DNA of 45,099 nt from Pelagibacteraceae bacterium AG-447-E22 (GTDB lineage Bacteria; Pseudomonadota; Alphaproteobacteria; Pelagibacterales; Pelagibacteraceae): the NCBI GenBank assembly GCA_003212295.1, contig QCQC01000006.1, forward strand, positions 1 to 45,099, given 5' to 3'. This document shows, piece by piece, positions 36,012-44,526 of the stretch. A program made the position numbers and the translations under genes. The notes below the pieces were generated by a model. It was not told the origin of the DNA, did not search any database, and saw only the letters and a program-made list of their open reading frames with translations. Positions within the stretch are counted from its first letter, which is position 1. Every line of letters begins with the position of its first letter.

Positions 36012-37493
36012 TTAACCCATAGTAAAAGGGTCAGACATTGGTTTGTCAGAGGAATTGTACCAGGTAGTTTTAATTCTAGTGTACTCTTTTATTGACTCTA
36101 TACCTGCTTCTTTCCCATAACCACTATCTTTAATTCCTCCGAATGGCGCCATAGGAGATATTAATCTATAAGTATTTATAAAAACTATTCCAGCTCTAAT
36201 AGCTTTTGAAACCCTAAGTCCTCTTGCAAAATTAGAAGTATAAACTCCAGAAGACAAACCATATTTATTATCATTCATTTTTTCAATAACCTCTTCCTCT
36301 TTATTAAATTTCATAACAGATAAAATTGGGCCAAATAATTCATTTTCAGCTACTGGCAAGTTATGATTTTCACACTCGATAATCGTTGCGGGAAAATAAT
36401 AACCTTTGTTTGAAATTGAAGATCTTTTACCTCCACATCTTACCTTTCCACCTTGCTCTATTGTAGCTTTTATATTTTTTTCTATATTTTCTAATTGTTT
36501 TAAACTATTGAGAGGTCCCATTTGAGCACCTTCTTCCATTGGACTTCCCAATTTTATTTTTTCAGCTTTATCAATTAATTTTTTTAAAAAATCTTCATAA
36601 ATTTTTGTATGTAAATAAAGTCTTGATCCAGCTATACAGCTTTGTCCGCTAGCACCAAATATACCTGCAGTAATTCCATTTAAAGCATTTTCTTGATCAG
36701 CATCATCAAAAACCACTACTGGACTTTTACCACCAAGTTCTAAACTAACTTGTGATAAATTTTCTGCAGAATTTTTAACAATATGTTTTGCAGTCTCCGG
36801 CCCACCAGTGAATGCTATTCTTTCTACAAGATTGTGGGTAGTTAATGCCTTACCACAAGGCTCACCTAAACCAGTAATTATATTTATTACCCCTTTTGGT
36901 AATCCTGTTTTATCAACTAATTTTGCAAACTCTAAAAGAGTTACTGGTGCAAGTTCAGAAGCTTTAATCACAACAGTATTTCCCATTGCTAGAGCTGGTG
37001 CAAGTTTAACAGCTGTTAATAACATTTGAGAATTCCAAGGGATAATTGCAGCCACAACACCTATAGGAATTCTTGTTGTTGTAACCTGCATATCTGGTTT
37101 ATCTATGGGAACAACAGTTCCTTCTACTTTGTCAGCTAATCCTGCAAAGTAATCATAATATTCTGCAATATAATTAGCTTGAGTTTTTGTTTCTCTATAA
37201 AGTTTACCAGTATCAATGGTTTCTATTTTTCCAAGATGTTCTGCATTAGCTCTTAGTTGATCAGCGATTAATTTTAAATATTTTGCTCTTTCTCTTGGAT
37301 GAAGTGTAGACCAATTATTTTCAAAAGCTTTTTGAGCTGATTGAACAGCTTTATCAACATCTTTTTCATCAGCCTCAGGAACAGTTGCCCAAATTTCATT
37401 ATTTTCAGGATTTAATGTTTCAATTTTTTTTCCAGAGGATGAATCTACCCATTCACCATTAATATACATTTTAAAATCTTGAATTTTTGACAT
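36012..37493 (-). CDS. NAD(P)-dependent aldehyde dehydrogenase
   Basis: A 493-residue ALDH-superfamily enzyme oxidising an aldehyde to the acid. The active site is complete: N154 in IPWNSQ, K177 in VVIKASE, E252 in SLELGGKSP, and nucleophile C286 in GASGQSCIAGSR. It most resembles betaine-aldehyde/aminoaldehyde-type and 5-carboxymethyl-2-hydroxymuconate semialdehyde-type ALDHs by length and motifs, but the substrate is unknown. Last gene of a minus-strand operon with the hydrolase, DUF1185 and monooxygenase genes; the start codon directly follows the hydrolase stop. Confidence 0.93.
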   Translation of the reverse strand: MSKIQDFKMYINGEWVDSSSGKKIETLNPENNEIWATVPEADEKDVDKAVQSAQKAFENNWSTLHPRERAKYLKLIADQLRANAEHLGKIETIDTGKLYRETKTQANYIAEYYDYFAGLADKVEGTVVPIDKPDMQVTTTRIPIGVVAAIIPWNSQMLLTAVKLAPALAMGNTVVIKASELAPVTLLEFAKLVDKTGLPKGVINIITGLGEPCGKALTTHNLVERIAFTGGPETAKHIVKNSAENLSQVSLELGGKSPVVVFDDADQENALNGITAGIFGASGQSCIAGSRLYLHTKIYEDFLKKLIDKAEKIKLGSPMEEGAQMGPLNSLKQLENIEKNIKATIEQGGKVRCGGKRSSISNKGYYFPATIIECENHNLPVAENELFGPILSVMKFNKEEEVIEKMNDNKYGLSSGVYTSNFARGLRVSKAIRAGIVFINTYRLISPMAPFGGIKDSGYGKEAGIESIKEYTRIKTTWYNSSDKPMSDPFTMG

Positions 37494-38276
37494 TTAATTA
37501 TTAATAAAATTTTTTATTTTCATATTAACATCATCTGCACATTCTATACTACAAAGATGTTTTCCATTTTTAATTTCAATATAAGTAGAATTAACAAGGT
37601 CTTTTACTAATTCTTTAGACATTGCTGGAGTAGAGCCAACATCATCTGAACCAGTCATTACTAAAGTTTTTCTGTCTATCTTTTTAATGGCTTCAAAATC
37701 ATCATAGTGATTAGCAAATAGCTCATAAGCTTTAAGAAAGTTTTTGTGATCCTTCGGTTCTTTATTTAAGATTTTCATAAACAAATCATAAGTTTTTGGA
37801 TTATCCTCAAGATATTTGTCACTAAACCATCTTTTTAAAGCTTGTTTAGATATTGGTTTATTTAATTTTGCTTGATTATATCTATCTAATACAAGTGATC
37901 TTTCCTCATCAGATCTTTTATATGTAGTGCCAATTAATATAAGTTTTTCCACTTTTTTTTGAAAATGAGATGAAAAATCCAATGCAATCAAAGAACCCAA
38001 AGAAAAACCAATAAGATTTATTTTCTCAACTTCCAAATGATCTAAAATTTCTAAAAGTTGATTAGAAAAATCTCTAAGACTAAGTTTGTCCTTATCACAG
38101 GGTGTTTTTCCGTGTCCTAATAAATCATAAGTTAAAGTTGAATATTCATTAAAGTAATTTGTTTGGTAATCCCACATTTGATGATCAACACCTACTCCAT
38201 GGATAAATACAATAGGTATAGAATCTCTTTTATTAAATAAATAATAATTTTGATTTGGATCAAAATTTTGGAACAT
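37494..38276 (-). CDS. Alpha/beta hydrolase
   Basis: A 260-residue alpha/beta-fold hydrolase. Visible: oxyanion-hole strand VFIHGVGVDHQMWD, nucleophile S92 in GFSLGS, acid D211/D212 in MTGSDDVGST and H240 in NGKHLCSIE. The LLGHGKTP motif is as in 3-oxoadipate enol-lactonases and related C-C or ester hydrolases. The reaction is not assignable from sequence. It sits between DUF1185 and the aldehyde dehydrogenase with gaps of four and zero bases, so it likely handles an ester, lactone or C-C bond made by the monooxygenase step. Confidence 0.9.
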   Translation of the reverse strand: MFQNFDPNQNYYLFNKRDSIPIVFIHGVGVDHQMWDYQTNYFNEYSTLTYDLLGHGKTPCDKDKLSLRDFSNQLLEILDHLEVEKINLIGFSLGSLIALDFSSHFQKKVEKLILIGTTYKRSDEERSLVLDRYNQAKLNKPISKQALKRWFSDKYLEDNPKTYDLFMKILNKEPKDHKNFLKAYELFANHYDDFEAIKKIDRKTLVMTGSDDVGSTPAMSKELVKDLVNSTYIEIKNGKHLCSIECADDVNMKIKNFINN

Positions 38277-38280
38277 TAGA

Positions 38281-38868
38281 TTATTTGGGATCTAATCCCA
38301 TTTCTTTCATATCTTGATATCGATCTCCGGTTCTAGCATGAGCCCTTCCGCTTGATGCACCACCAATTGCAATTACAATTTCATTATCAAAAGGAGCATC
38401 ATGAATAGTAAATTCATGAGTTAAATAATACGGCCTCAAACCAGAGTCCGTTTTATGCATCATAGGAATAGATATCTTAGATCCTGCTGGCCCTCTTGTA
38501 TTTGTAAAACTTAAATATGAAGTACCACCAACAGCGTCTCTAAATTTATTCCCAAATCTTAAAGTATGAATAAAGGCAGAGGCATGTTCTATTTCACCAT
38601 TCAATCCTACGGTGCCAGCTTTTCCATAAGCTAAAATTTTTTCAGGTGATCCAACTTCTTTAATTAATTCTGGTACCAATATATCACCAAGTTTTGGAGC
38701 TAAATCTAAAATGATTGGTTTTAAGTCTTCAACAAAACCTTGTCCAGCCCAAGGATTTTTAAAAACAGCTGCTACTGAAACAAGTAAAACTGGTTCCTTA
38801 GCTTCTTTTCCACCTTCAATAAAAGTTTTATCTACAAACTTTGTAAACTTCCTTAATTCAAGATTCAC
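38281..38868 (-). CDS. DUF1185 ('amino acid synthesis') family protein
   Basis: A 195-residue protein that I recognise as DUF1185 from RKFTKFVDKTFIEGGK, KNPWAGQGFVEDL, LNGEIEHASAFIHTLRFGN, PMMHKTDSGLRPYY and the ending ARTGDRYQDMKEMG. The family name 'amino acid synthesis protein' is historical and no reaction is established to my knowledge. The conserved His, Asp and Arg residues suggest an enzyme. Its first base is shared with the last base of the upstream monooxygenase gene. Confidence 0.85.
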   Translation of the reverse strand: MNLELRKFTKFVDKTFIEGGKEAKEPVLLVSVAAVFKNPWAGQGFVEDLKPIILDLAPKLGDILVPELIKEVGSPEKILAYGKAGTVGLNGEIEHASAFIHTLRFGNKFRDAVGGTSYLSFTNTRGPAGSKISIPMMHKTDSGLRPYYLTHEFTIHDAPFDNEIVIAIGGASSGRAHARTGDRYQDMKEMGLDPK

Positions 38869-40034
38869 TAACTGGCTTTCTCTATATCGTCGTTATCAAA
38901 ATTAATTTTAGGTATTACTTCATCATTAAACAGCTTTATACTTCTCATGCAAGCTTTATGGTCTATACCCGGAAAGTTTGACCAAACTTGTAAGTTTTGT
39001 AAGTTCAATTCTGATTTCAATTCATTAATTTTATTAACTACATATTCAGGAGTACCAAATAATAAATTTCTTTTATGTAAAAAATCATAATTAAGAAGAT
39101 CTAATTTATGCTTTGTCTCTGGCAATTCTTCACCTGGATCCATATGATTTCCTAATCCCCTCCAATGACAAACCCATCTCATATAATTTATGATGTGTTC
39201 CCCAGCTAATTTTTCTGCTTCTTCCATAGTTTCTGCAACAAACATATCTCTTACTAAAGAAATTCCTTCACCTAATGGAACATCTCTATTTTCAGCTTTT
39301 GATTTTGCATCTCTGTATATCTCAAATCTTTTCTTCAAAGCTTTAACAGTAGGTATCCACATTATAGTATTAAGACCATTTTGCGCTGCCCATTCTATTG
39401 ATCTTGCACCATCTACCACCTGCCAAATTGGAGGATGAGGCGTTTGTTTTGGTTTTGGAACAATACTTATTTTTTTTATTTCATTTGTTTTTGTATCTAA
39501 AAATTTTTCACTTGGTGGACTCATGTCATGTTGCCAAACAAAGTTTGGTGATGGATAAGTATAAAATTCTCCTTTGTGACTAAAAAATTCCTCAGTCCAA
39601 GCTTTTTTCATTATAGTCAATGTTTCATCAAATAATCTAAAGTTTTTAGCCTGATCTTTAAGGTCAGCTTCTTTATTCATATTTATAGCTTCTCTTCCAT
39701 AGATGCCTCTGCCAATTCCAACTTCGACTCTTCCATTTGATAATTGATCCAATAAAGCTATGTCTTCTGCTAATCTTATTGGGTTATGGAAAGTGATAAC
39801 ATTACAAGCTTGACCTATTCTAATCTGTTTAGTTCTTGCAGCAGCATCAACACCCATCATTAAAGGGTTTGTGCAAGACTCCATTCCTTCATGATTAAAA
39901 TGATGTTCGGTATACCAAATAGAGTTCCAGTTATTTTCATCACAGTAAGTTGTGATCTCTTTGGTTTCATCTAATAATTGATTATAGGGTTTGTGATCCC
40001 AGTTTGTGGTATTGCAAAAATATCCAAATTTCAT
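38868..40034 (-). CDS. Luciferase-like (LLM class) flavin-dependent monooxygenase
   Basis: A 388-residue TIM-barrel flavoenzyme of the bacterial luciferase superfamily. Visible: EHHFNHEGMESCTNPLMMGVDAAARTKQIRIG, LAEDIALLDQLSNGRVEVGIGRGIYGREA and PHPPIWQVVDGARSIEWAAQNGL. Such enzymes use reduced FMN to oxidise organosulfur, alkane, amine or ring compounds; the substrate here is unknown. No flavin reductase is seen nearby. First gene of the minus-strand operon, with a perfect AAGGAGG ribosome-binding site, indicating strong translation. Confidence 0.9.
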   Translation of the reverse strand: MKFGYFCNTTNWDHKPYNQLLDETKEITTYCDENNWNSIWYTEHHFNHEGMESCTNPLMMGVDAAARTKQIRIGQACNVITFHNPIRLAEDIALLDQLSNGRVEVGIGRGIYGREAINMNKEADLKDQAKNFRLFDETLTIMKKAWTEEFFSHKGEFYTYPSPNFVWQHDMSPPSEKFLDTKTNEIKKISIVPKPKQTPHPPIWQVVDGARSIEWAAQNGLNTIMWIPTVKALKKRFEIYRDAKSKAENRDVPLGEGISLVRDMFVAETMEEAEKLAGEHIINYMRWVCHWRGLGNHMDPGEELPETKHKLDLLNYDFLHKRNLLFGTPEYVVNKINELKSELNLQNLQVWSNFPGIDHKACMRSIKLFNDEVIPKINFDNDDIEKAS

Positions 40035-40039
40035 TCTAA

Positions 40040-40046
40040 CCTCCTT
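40040..40046 (-). promoter_or_regulatory. Consensus ribosome-binding site AAGGAGG of the monooxygenase gene
   Basis: The only full AAGGAGG I noticed ahead of a gene here, five bases before the ATG at 40034 (minus strand). It fixes that start. Confidence 0.85.
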
Positions 40047-40133
40047 AAATTATTAAATCTAAGACGATTGATCCCACTTTCGTATTTTTGATAAATATCG
40101 ACGAGTTATGTATCGCTTAATTCAGACTGTAAT

Positions 40134-40162
40134 TTAACTAGACTATTTAATCAATATATATT
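40134..40162 (+). promoter_or_regulatory. Candidate promoter of the EutA-like gene (-35 TTAACT, -10 TATATT)
   Basis: TTAACT (40134-40139) and TATATT (40157-40162) are 17 bp apart, placing +1 near 40169 and the ATG at 40177. Two copies of an 11-base repeat lie in the spacer and across the -10 to +1 region. Confidence 0.4.
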
Positions 40163-40169
40163 TAATCAA
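40144..40169 (+). repeat. Tandem direct repeat TATTTAATCAA, possible operator
   Basis: TATTTAATCAA occurs at 40144-40154 and again at 40159-40169, start-to-start distance 15 bp. The copies bracket the proposed -10 box of the divergent promoter region, where a bound regulator would block transcription of the EutA-like operon. Confidence 0.5.
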
Positions 40170-40176
40170 GCTTTAG

Positions 40177-40920
40177 ATGAAAGTTACTAAATTAGAACCA
40201 AAATTTATTAAAAAGTCAAACCCTAGAATAGGTTTAATTACTTTAGCAAGTGATTTTAGAATCGAAAAAGACTTTAATAATATTATTTATGGAATGGAAA
40301 TAGATTTGTATTCTAATAGAATTAAATCTTACAACCCACTTACCAATGAAACACTAAAAAAAATGGCTGATGATATCACTGATGTAACTAAAGAAATTTT
40401 ACCAGATCAAAAATTGGATTGTGTTGCTTATGGATGCACTTCAGGAACTATTGCTGCAGGATACAAATCTATCTATGATAAAGTCAACTTAGCTAAACCA
40501 AACACTAAAGTTACAACTCCAATAACATCAGCAATTAATGCATTAAATAAATTAAAGATAAAAAAGTTATCAATATTTACTCCCTATACTGATCAAATTA
40601 ATCAATCAGTTATTGAATATTTCAAAAAAGAAAATATCAAAATATCAGAACTATCTTATTTTGATATAGCATCGGATCTAGATATTGGTAAGGTTGATCC
40701 AAACTATTTGTTTGATATTTTAACCCAAAAAGATTTATCCAGTAGTGATGCATTATTTGTTTCATGCACAGCTTTACCAGTTTTATCAATAATTAAAGAG
40801 TTAGAAAAAAAATTAGGAAAGATAGTTCTATCAAGTAATCAGACATTAATTTGGGATACTCTTAAACAAATAGATTGTAAAAATAAAATTGAAGACTACG
40901 GGGAATTATTTAATAATTAA
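40177..40920 (+). CDS. Asp/Glu racemase superfamily protein, EutA/maleate isomerase-like
   Basis: A 247-residue cofactor-independent two-Cys enzyme. Visible: C87 in VAYGCTSGT and C197 in FVSCTALPV, the pair that acts as catalytic bases in maleate cis-trans isomerase, arylmalonate decarboxylase and Asp/Glu racemase, with IGLITLASDF at the start and LSIFTPYTDQIN in the second lobe. EutA of ectoine-utilisation clusters belongs to this group. It precedes an EutD-like gene by two bases, which favours that kinship, but the reaction is not known. Confidence 0.82.
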   Translation: MKVTKLEPKFIKKSNPRIGLITLASDFRIEKDFNNIIYGMEIDLYSNRIKSYNPLTNETLKKMADDITDVTKEILPDQKLDCVAYGCTSGTIAAGYKSIYDKVNLAKPNTKVTTPITSAINALNKLKIKKLSIFTPYTDQINQSVIEYFKKENIKISELSYFDIASDLDIGKVDPNYLFDILTQKDLSSSDALFVSCTALPVLSIIKELEKKLGKIVLSSNQTLIWDTLKQIDCKNKIEDYGELFNN

Positions 40921-40922
40921 TT

Positions 40923-42092
40923 ATGCTTTTTACTAAAGAAGAATATAAACAGAGACTTGATAAAGTTCAAAAGATGATGCAAGAAAAGGGTATTGAACTT
41001 TTAATTTCTCATGACACTAACAATATAAATTATCTAACTGGATATGATGCATGGTCTTTCTATTATGCACAATGTGCTATAGTTCATGTAAATGCAGAGG
41101 AACCAATATGCTTTGTAAGAAAACAAGATGCTGGAGGAGCATTCATAAAATCATATGTCAAAAAAGAAAATATAATTGTTTATGATGAACATTATATTCA
41201 TACTTGGCCAAAACATCCTTATGATTATTTAGTAAAGATAATTAAAGACAAAAAATGGGATAAACTTTCTATTGGTTTAGAAATGGATGCTCATTATTTT
41301 ACGGCATTTTGTTATGAAAAAATTAAACAAGGTTTACCTAATGCAAAGATAAAAGATTCAGATAGGTTAGTTAATTGGGCAAGGTTAGTAAAATCTGATG
41401 CAGAAATAGCCTATATGAAATCTGCCGCAAAAATTTCTGAAATTGGAATGAAAACAGCTTTTGATGTAATCAAACCTGGGGTTAGACAATGTGATGCCGT
41501 TGGAGAAATACAAAAAGCTTTATTTTATGGAACTCCAGAATTTGGAGGAGAATATTCAAGTATTGCAACATTGCTGCCAACTGGAAAAGGGACTTCAGCT
41601 TCTCACTTAACAGCAACACAAGATGAATTTGTTGAAGGTGAAGCAACTATTGTTGAACTTTCAGGAGTTTATAAAAGATATCATGCTCCGATGGCTCGAA
41701 CTGTTTTGTTAGGAAAACCAGATCAATTGAAAATCGATACGATGAAAAAAACAATAGATGCCTTACAAGCAGGTATTGATGCAACAAAACCAGGGAATAC
41801 AGTAGATGATGTGGCACAAGCATTTTGGAAAATATTAGATAAATATGGAATAGAAAAAACATCAAGGACAGGCTATTCAATAGGGATTGGATACCCACCT
41901 GATTGGGGTGAACACACATTGAATATTTATAAAGGTGATATGACACTTTTAGAGTCCAATATTTGCTTCCACATGATTGCGGTGATGCAATTTGGAGATT
42001 GGGGTGTTGAGGCTTCTGAAGCAGTAAGGGTTACAGACAAAGGAGCAGAATTATTCTGTAATATGTCTAAAGAACTTCACGTTAAAAGCTAA
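40923..42092 (+). CDS. M24 'pita-bread' family protein, EutD/creatinase-like
   Basis: A 389-residue protein with a creatinase N-terminal domain (about 5-150) and an M24 catalytic domain (about 160-385). The metal ligands of true metalloaminopeptidases are not conserved: the DxG...SD region reads ELSGVYKRYHAPMAR, so the first Asp is E245 and the second is Pro; the HG-loop reads YSIGIGYPPDWGEH. That pattern is as in creatinase and ectoine hydrolase EutD/DoeA, where I recall a Glu near this position as the nucleophile. Likely hydrolyses a C-N bond of a small cyclic or amidine compound. Followed 51 bp later by the Pot-type transporter. Confidence 0.82.
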   Translation: MLFTKEEYKQRLDKVQKMMQEKGIELLISHDTNNINYLTGYDAWSFYYAQCAIVHVNAEEPICFVRKQDAGGAFIKSYVKKENIIVYDEHYIHTWPKHPYDYLVKIIKDKKWDKLSIGLEMDAHYFTAFCYEKIKQGLPNAKIKDSDRLVNWARLVKSDAEIAYMKSAAKISEIGMKTAFDVIKPGVRQCDAVGEIQKALFYGTPEFGGEYSSIATLLPTGKGTSASHLTATQDEFVEGEATIVELSGVYKRYHAPMARTVLLGKPDQLKIDTMKKTIDALQAGIDATKPGNTVDDVAQAFWKILDKYGIEKTSRTGYSIGIGYPPDWGEHTLNIYKGDMTLLESNICFHMIAVMQFGDWGVEASEAVRVTDKGAELFCNMSKELHVKS

Positions 42093-42143
42093 TTATTAAA
42101 GGTTGAAATTTATTCTTACAAATGTTTTAAAGTTATTTATTTT

Positions 42144-43229
42144 ATGTCAAAACAAAAAGATTTCGTTAAGTTTGAAAATGTAGATAAAAGTTATGACGGT
42201 AAAGTTTTAGTCGTCAAAAACCTTCAATTAGATATTGCCGAAGGTGAGTTTATCACAATGTTAGGACCATCTGGTTCAGGAAAAACTACATGCTTAATGA
42301 TGTTAGCTGGATTTGAAACTCCAACTAATGGAGAAATTTACTTAGGCGGAAGAGCAATTTCAAGTATACCTCCACACAAAAGAGGAATTGGAATGGTATT
42401 CCAAAACTATGCTTTATTTCCACACATGACAGTTTATGAAAATTTAGCATTCCCATTAAGAGTTAGAAAAATTCCAAAAGATGAAGCTGACAAAAAGATT
42501 GATAAAGCATTGTCTATGGTATCGCTCCAAGGTTTTGCATCAAGAATGCCAGGACAATTATCAGGAGGACAACAGCAAAGGGTAGCAGTTGCAAGATCAT
42601 TAGTATTTGATCCACAGTTAGTTTTAATGGATGAACCTCTAGGTGCATTAGATAAAAATTTAAGAGAAAGTATGCAATATGAAATTAAACATATTCATGA
42701 AAGTATTGGTGTTACTGTAGTGTATGTAACACATGATCAAAGTGAAGCTTTAACGATGTCAAATCGTATAGCAGTATTTAATGACGGAAAGGTTCAACAA
42801 CTCTCAAGTCCCGATGAACTATATGAAAAACCAGTTAATTCATTTGTTGCTGAATTTATTGGAGAAAATAATACATTTAACGGTGAAGTTTCAGATATAT
42901 CGGGTGGAAAATGCAAAGTAAAATTATCTAACGCTGAAATAACTGCTAATCCAATTTCTGTTAAGTCCAAAGGTGAGAGGACTAAAGTTTCATTAAGACC
43001 TGAAAGAGCTTTAATTAATCCTAAAGATAAAATGGACAACATCCATAATGGTAAAATCGAAGAAGTCATTTACCACGGCGACCACACAAGAGTAAGAATA
43101 AATCTTTTAGGAAATCCAGAATTTATTCTTAAAGTCCCTAATAGTTCAGCAAACCTTGACATCAAGCTTGGCAATGAGATCAAGATTGGATGGAATAGTG
43201 AGGATGCTAGAGCTCTTGACCCAAAATAA
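42144..43229 (+). CDS. potA: Pot-type ABC transporter ATPase
   Basis: A 361-residue ABC ATPase of the polyamine/opine class. Walker A GPSGSGKT at 41-48, Q-loop GMVFQNYALFPHMTVYENLAFPL, signature LSGGQQQRVAVARSL, Walker B LVLMDEPLGALDKNLRE, H-loop VYVTHDQSEALTMS, and a C-terminal TOBE domain (about 280-355) with SLRPERALINP. It is the ATPase of the importer whose binding protein and permease follow. The symbol denotes subunit type; the substrate is not proven to be a polyamine. Confidence 0.93.
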   Translation: MSKQKDFVKFENVDKSYDGKVLVVKNLQLDIAEGEFITMLGPSGSGKTTCLMMLAGFETPTNGEIYLGGRAISSIPPHKRGIGMVFQNYALFPHMTVYENLAFPLRVRKIPKDEADKKIDKALSMVSLQGFASRMPGQLSGGQQQRVAVARSLVFDPQLVLMDEPLGALDKNLRESMQYEIKHIHESIGVTVVYVTHDQSEALTMSNRIAVFNDGKVQQLSSPDELYEKPVNSFVAEFIGENNTFNGEVSDISGGKCKVKLSNAEITANPISVKSKGERTKVSLRPERALINPKDKMDNIHNGKIEEVIYHGDHTRVRINLLGNPEFILKVPNSSANLDIKLGNEIKIGWNSEDARALDPK

Positions 43230-43268
43230 GCATCTTAGAATTATTATAGAATAAGTAAAAAAGGGCTG

Positions 43269-43297
43269 TTGACTCTGACCCCTGAAGTTGTTTTAAT
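43269..43297 (+). promoter_or_regulatory. Strong promoter match before the Pot-type binding-protein gene
   Basis: TTGACT (43269-43274), 17-bp spacer, TTTAAT (43292-43297), the best -35/-10 pair in the window. +1 falls near 43304. The palindrome CGTTTAAACG (43311-43320) lies just downstream and could be an operator. Confidence 0.6.
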
Positions 43298-43310
43298 TTG
43301 TTTTTACAAA

Positions 43311-43320
43311 CGTTTAAACG
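43311..43320. repeat. Palindrome CGTTTAAACG in the potD leader
   Basis: A perfect 10-bp palindrome between the predicted transcription start and the GGAGG ribosome-binding site (43320-43324). It could be a repressor site; as RNA it has no loop and would not fold alone. Confidence 0.35.
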
Positions 43321-43328
43321 GAGGAAAA

Positions 43329-44456
43329 ATGAAAAAACTTAGTAAAATATTACTAGCTATTTCTTTTGTACTTTCACTAACTACTTCAGCATTTGCAACA
43401 ACAGTAACTGCAGTGTCTTGGGGTGGGGCTTATACTGAGTCTCAAAAGTTAGGTTATGGTGATCCAACTGCTAAAAAACTAGGCATTAACATTGCTTGGG
43501 TTGATTATTCAGGTGGTTTATCAGAAATCAAAGCACAAAAAGAAGCTGGTAAGATCACGTGGGATATAATCGACGTGTTCGCGATGGATACTATCACTGG
43601 ATGTGATGAAGGATTATTTGTTGAATTTGATTTTGACAAAGACTTCCCACCAGCTCCAGATGGAACTCCAGCAAGTAAAGATTTCTTTACTGCAATGCCA
43701 AGTAAATGTGCTGTAGGAAATATTTTATATTCTTGGAACTACGCTTATAACACTAACAATGTTAAAGGTACTCCAAAGACTATCAAAGATTTCTTTAACA
43801 CAAAGAAATTCCCTGGAAAAAGAGCTATCTACAAAAGCGCTTTAACTAATTTAGAGATCGCTTTAGCTGCAGATGGTATTAAGCCAGGAAAAGGCGGAGC
43901 AAAAATCTATAAAGCTTTAAACACAGAAAAAGGTGTTGAAAGAGCAATGAACAAGATCAAAGAACTTTGCACAGACCCTAACGGTGGATGTGTATTTTGG
44001 TCTGCAGGTGCTCAACCACCAGAACTGTTAGTATCAGGTGAAGTAGTAATGGCTACTGGTTGGAATGGTAGATTCTTCAATGCAGAAATTGGAGAAGGTG
44101 CACCAATCAAACAAGTTTGGGACGGCCAAGGTCTTGACTACGAATATTTCGTACAAGTTAAAGGTGGACCAAACGATGCTAATGGTATGGCTAAAAAAGC
44201 TTTAGCTATGATGACTAGTTCAGAGATGTTAGCAGGAAGTGCGAAATACATCGCATATGCTCCTTGGAGAAAATCTTCTATAGGAATTATGGAAGCAGGG
44301 GAGCCTTGGTATAAAGATGGTAAAACTAATATGGTACCACAAATGCCAACTGCACCAGCTAACACTAAAAACTACTTCTTAGTAGATCCAATTTTCTGGG
44401 CTGATAACGGAACAGAGCTTGGTGAAAAATGGGAAGCTATGAAAGCTGGTCTATAA
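43329..44456 (+). CDS. potD: Pot-type ABC transporter substrate-binding protein
   Basis: A 375-residue periplasmic binding protein of the PotD/PotF type. I place the start at 43329: GGAGG lies just upstream and a clean signal peptide begins there (MKKLSKILLAISFVLSLTTSAFA). The same frame extends back to 43269 but those codons overlap the promoter. Visible: VSWGGAYTESQ, DYSGGLSEIKAQKEAGKITWDIID, SWNYAYNTNN and ARCH-like MPTAPANTKNYFLVD. Four Cys in the mature part may pair. Closest in type to 'extracellular solute-binding protein' of putative spermidine/putrescine systems; the true ligand is unknown. Followed by a strong terminator. Confidence 0.9.
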   Translation: MKKLSKILLAISFVLSLTTSAFATTVTAVSWGGAYTESQKLGYGDPTAKKLGINIAWVDYSGGLSEIKAQKEAGKITWDIIDVFAMDTITGCDEGLFVEFDFDKDFPPAPDGTPASKDFFTAMPSKCAVGNILYSWNYAYNTNNVKGTPKTIKDFFNTKKFPGKRAIYKSALTNLEIALAADGIKPGKGGAKIYKALNTEKGVERAMNKIKELCTDPNGGCVFWSAGAQPPELLVSGEVVMATGWNGRFFNAEIGEGAPIKQVWDGQGLDYEYFVQVKGGPNDANGMAKKALAMMTSSEMLAGSAKYIAYAPWRKSSIGIMEAGEPWYKDGKTNMVPQMPTAPANTKNYFLVDPIFWADNGTELGEKWEAMKAGL

Positions 44457-44493
44457 TTTAAGTTTTATTAAACTTAATTATATATTATAATTT

Positions 44494-44524
44494 AAGGGCG
44501 GTTATTTATAACCGCCCTTTTTAT
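44494..44524 (+). terminator. Intrinsic terminator between Pot-type binding protein and permease
   Basis: AAGGGCGGTTAT (44494-44505) and ATAACCGCCCTT (44508-44519) form a perfect inverted repeat with a very GC-rich base for this genome, followed by TTTTTA. It ends two to three bases before the ATG of the permease at 44527, so it separates the binding-protein gene from the rest of the operon. Confidence 0.92.
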
Positions 44525-44526
44525 TT

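Noticed and set aside
39190-39438. Plus-strand open frame inside the monooxygenase gene
   Set aside because: Opposite-strand shadow of a well-conserved gene; low-complexity Ser/Phe-rich product and no start signal.
43269-43328. Twenty-codon N-terminal extension of the Pot-type binding protein (start at 43269)
   Set aside because: It would precede a perfect signal peptide, has no ribosome-binding site, and overlaps the best promoter match; the ATG at 43329 has GGAGG at the right distance.
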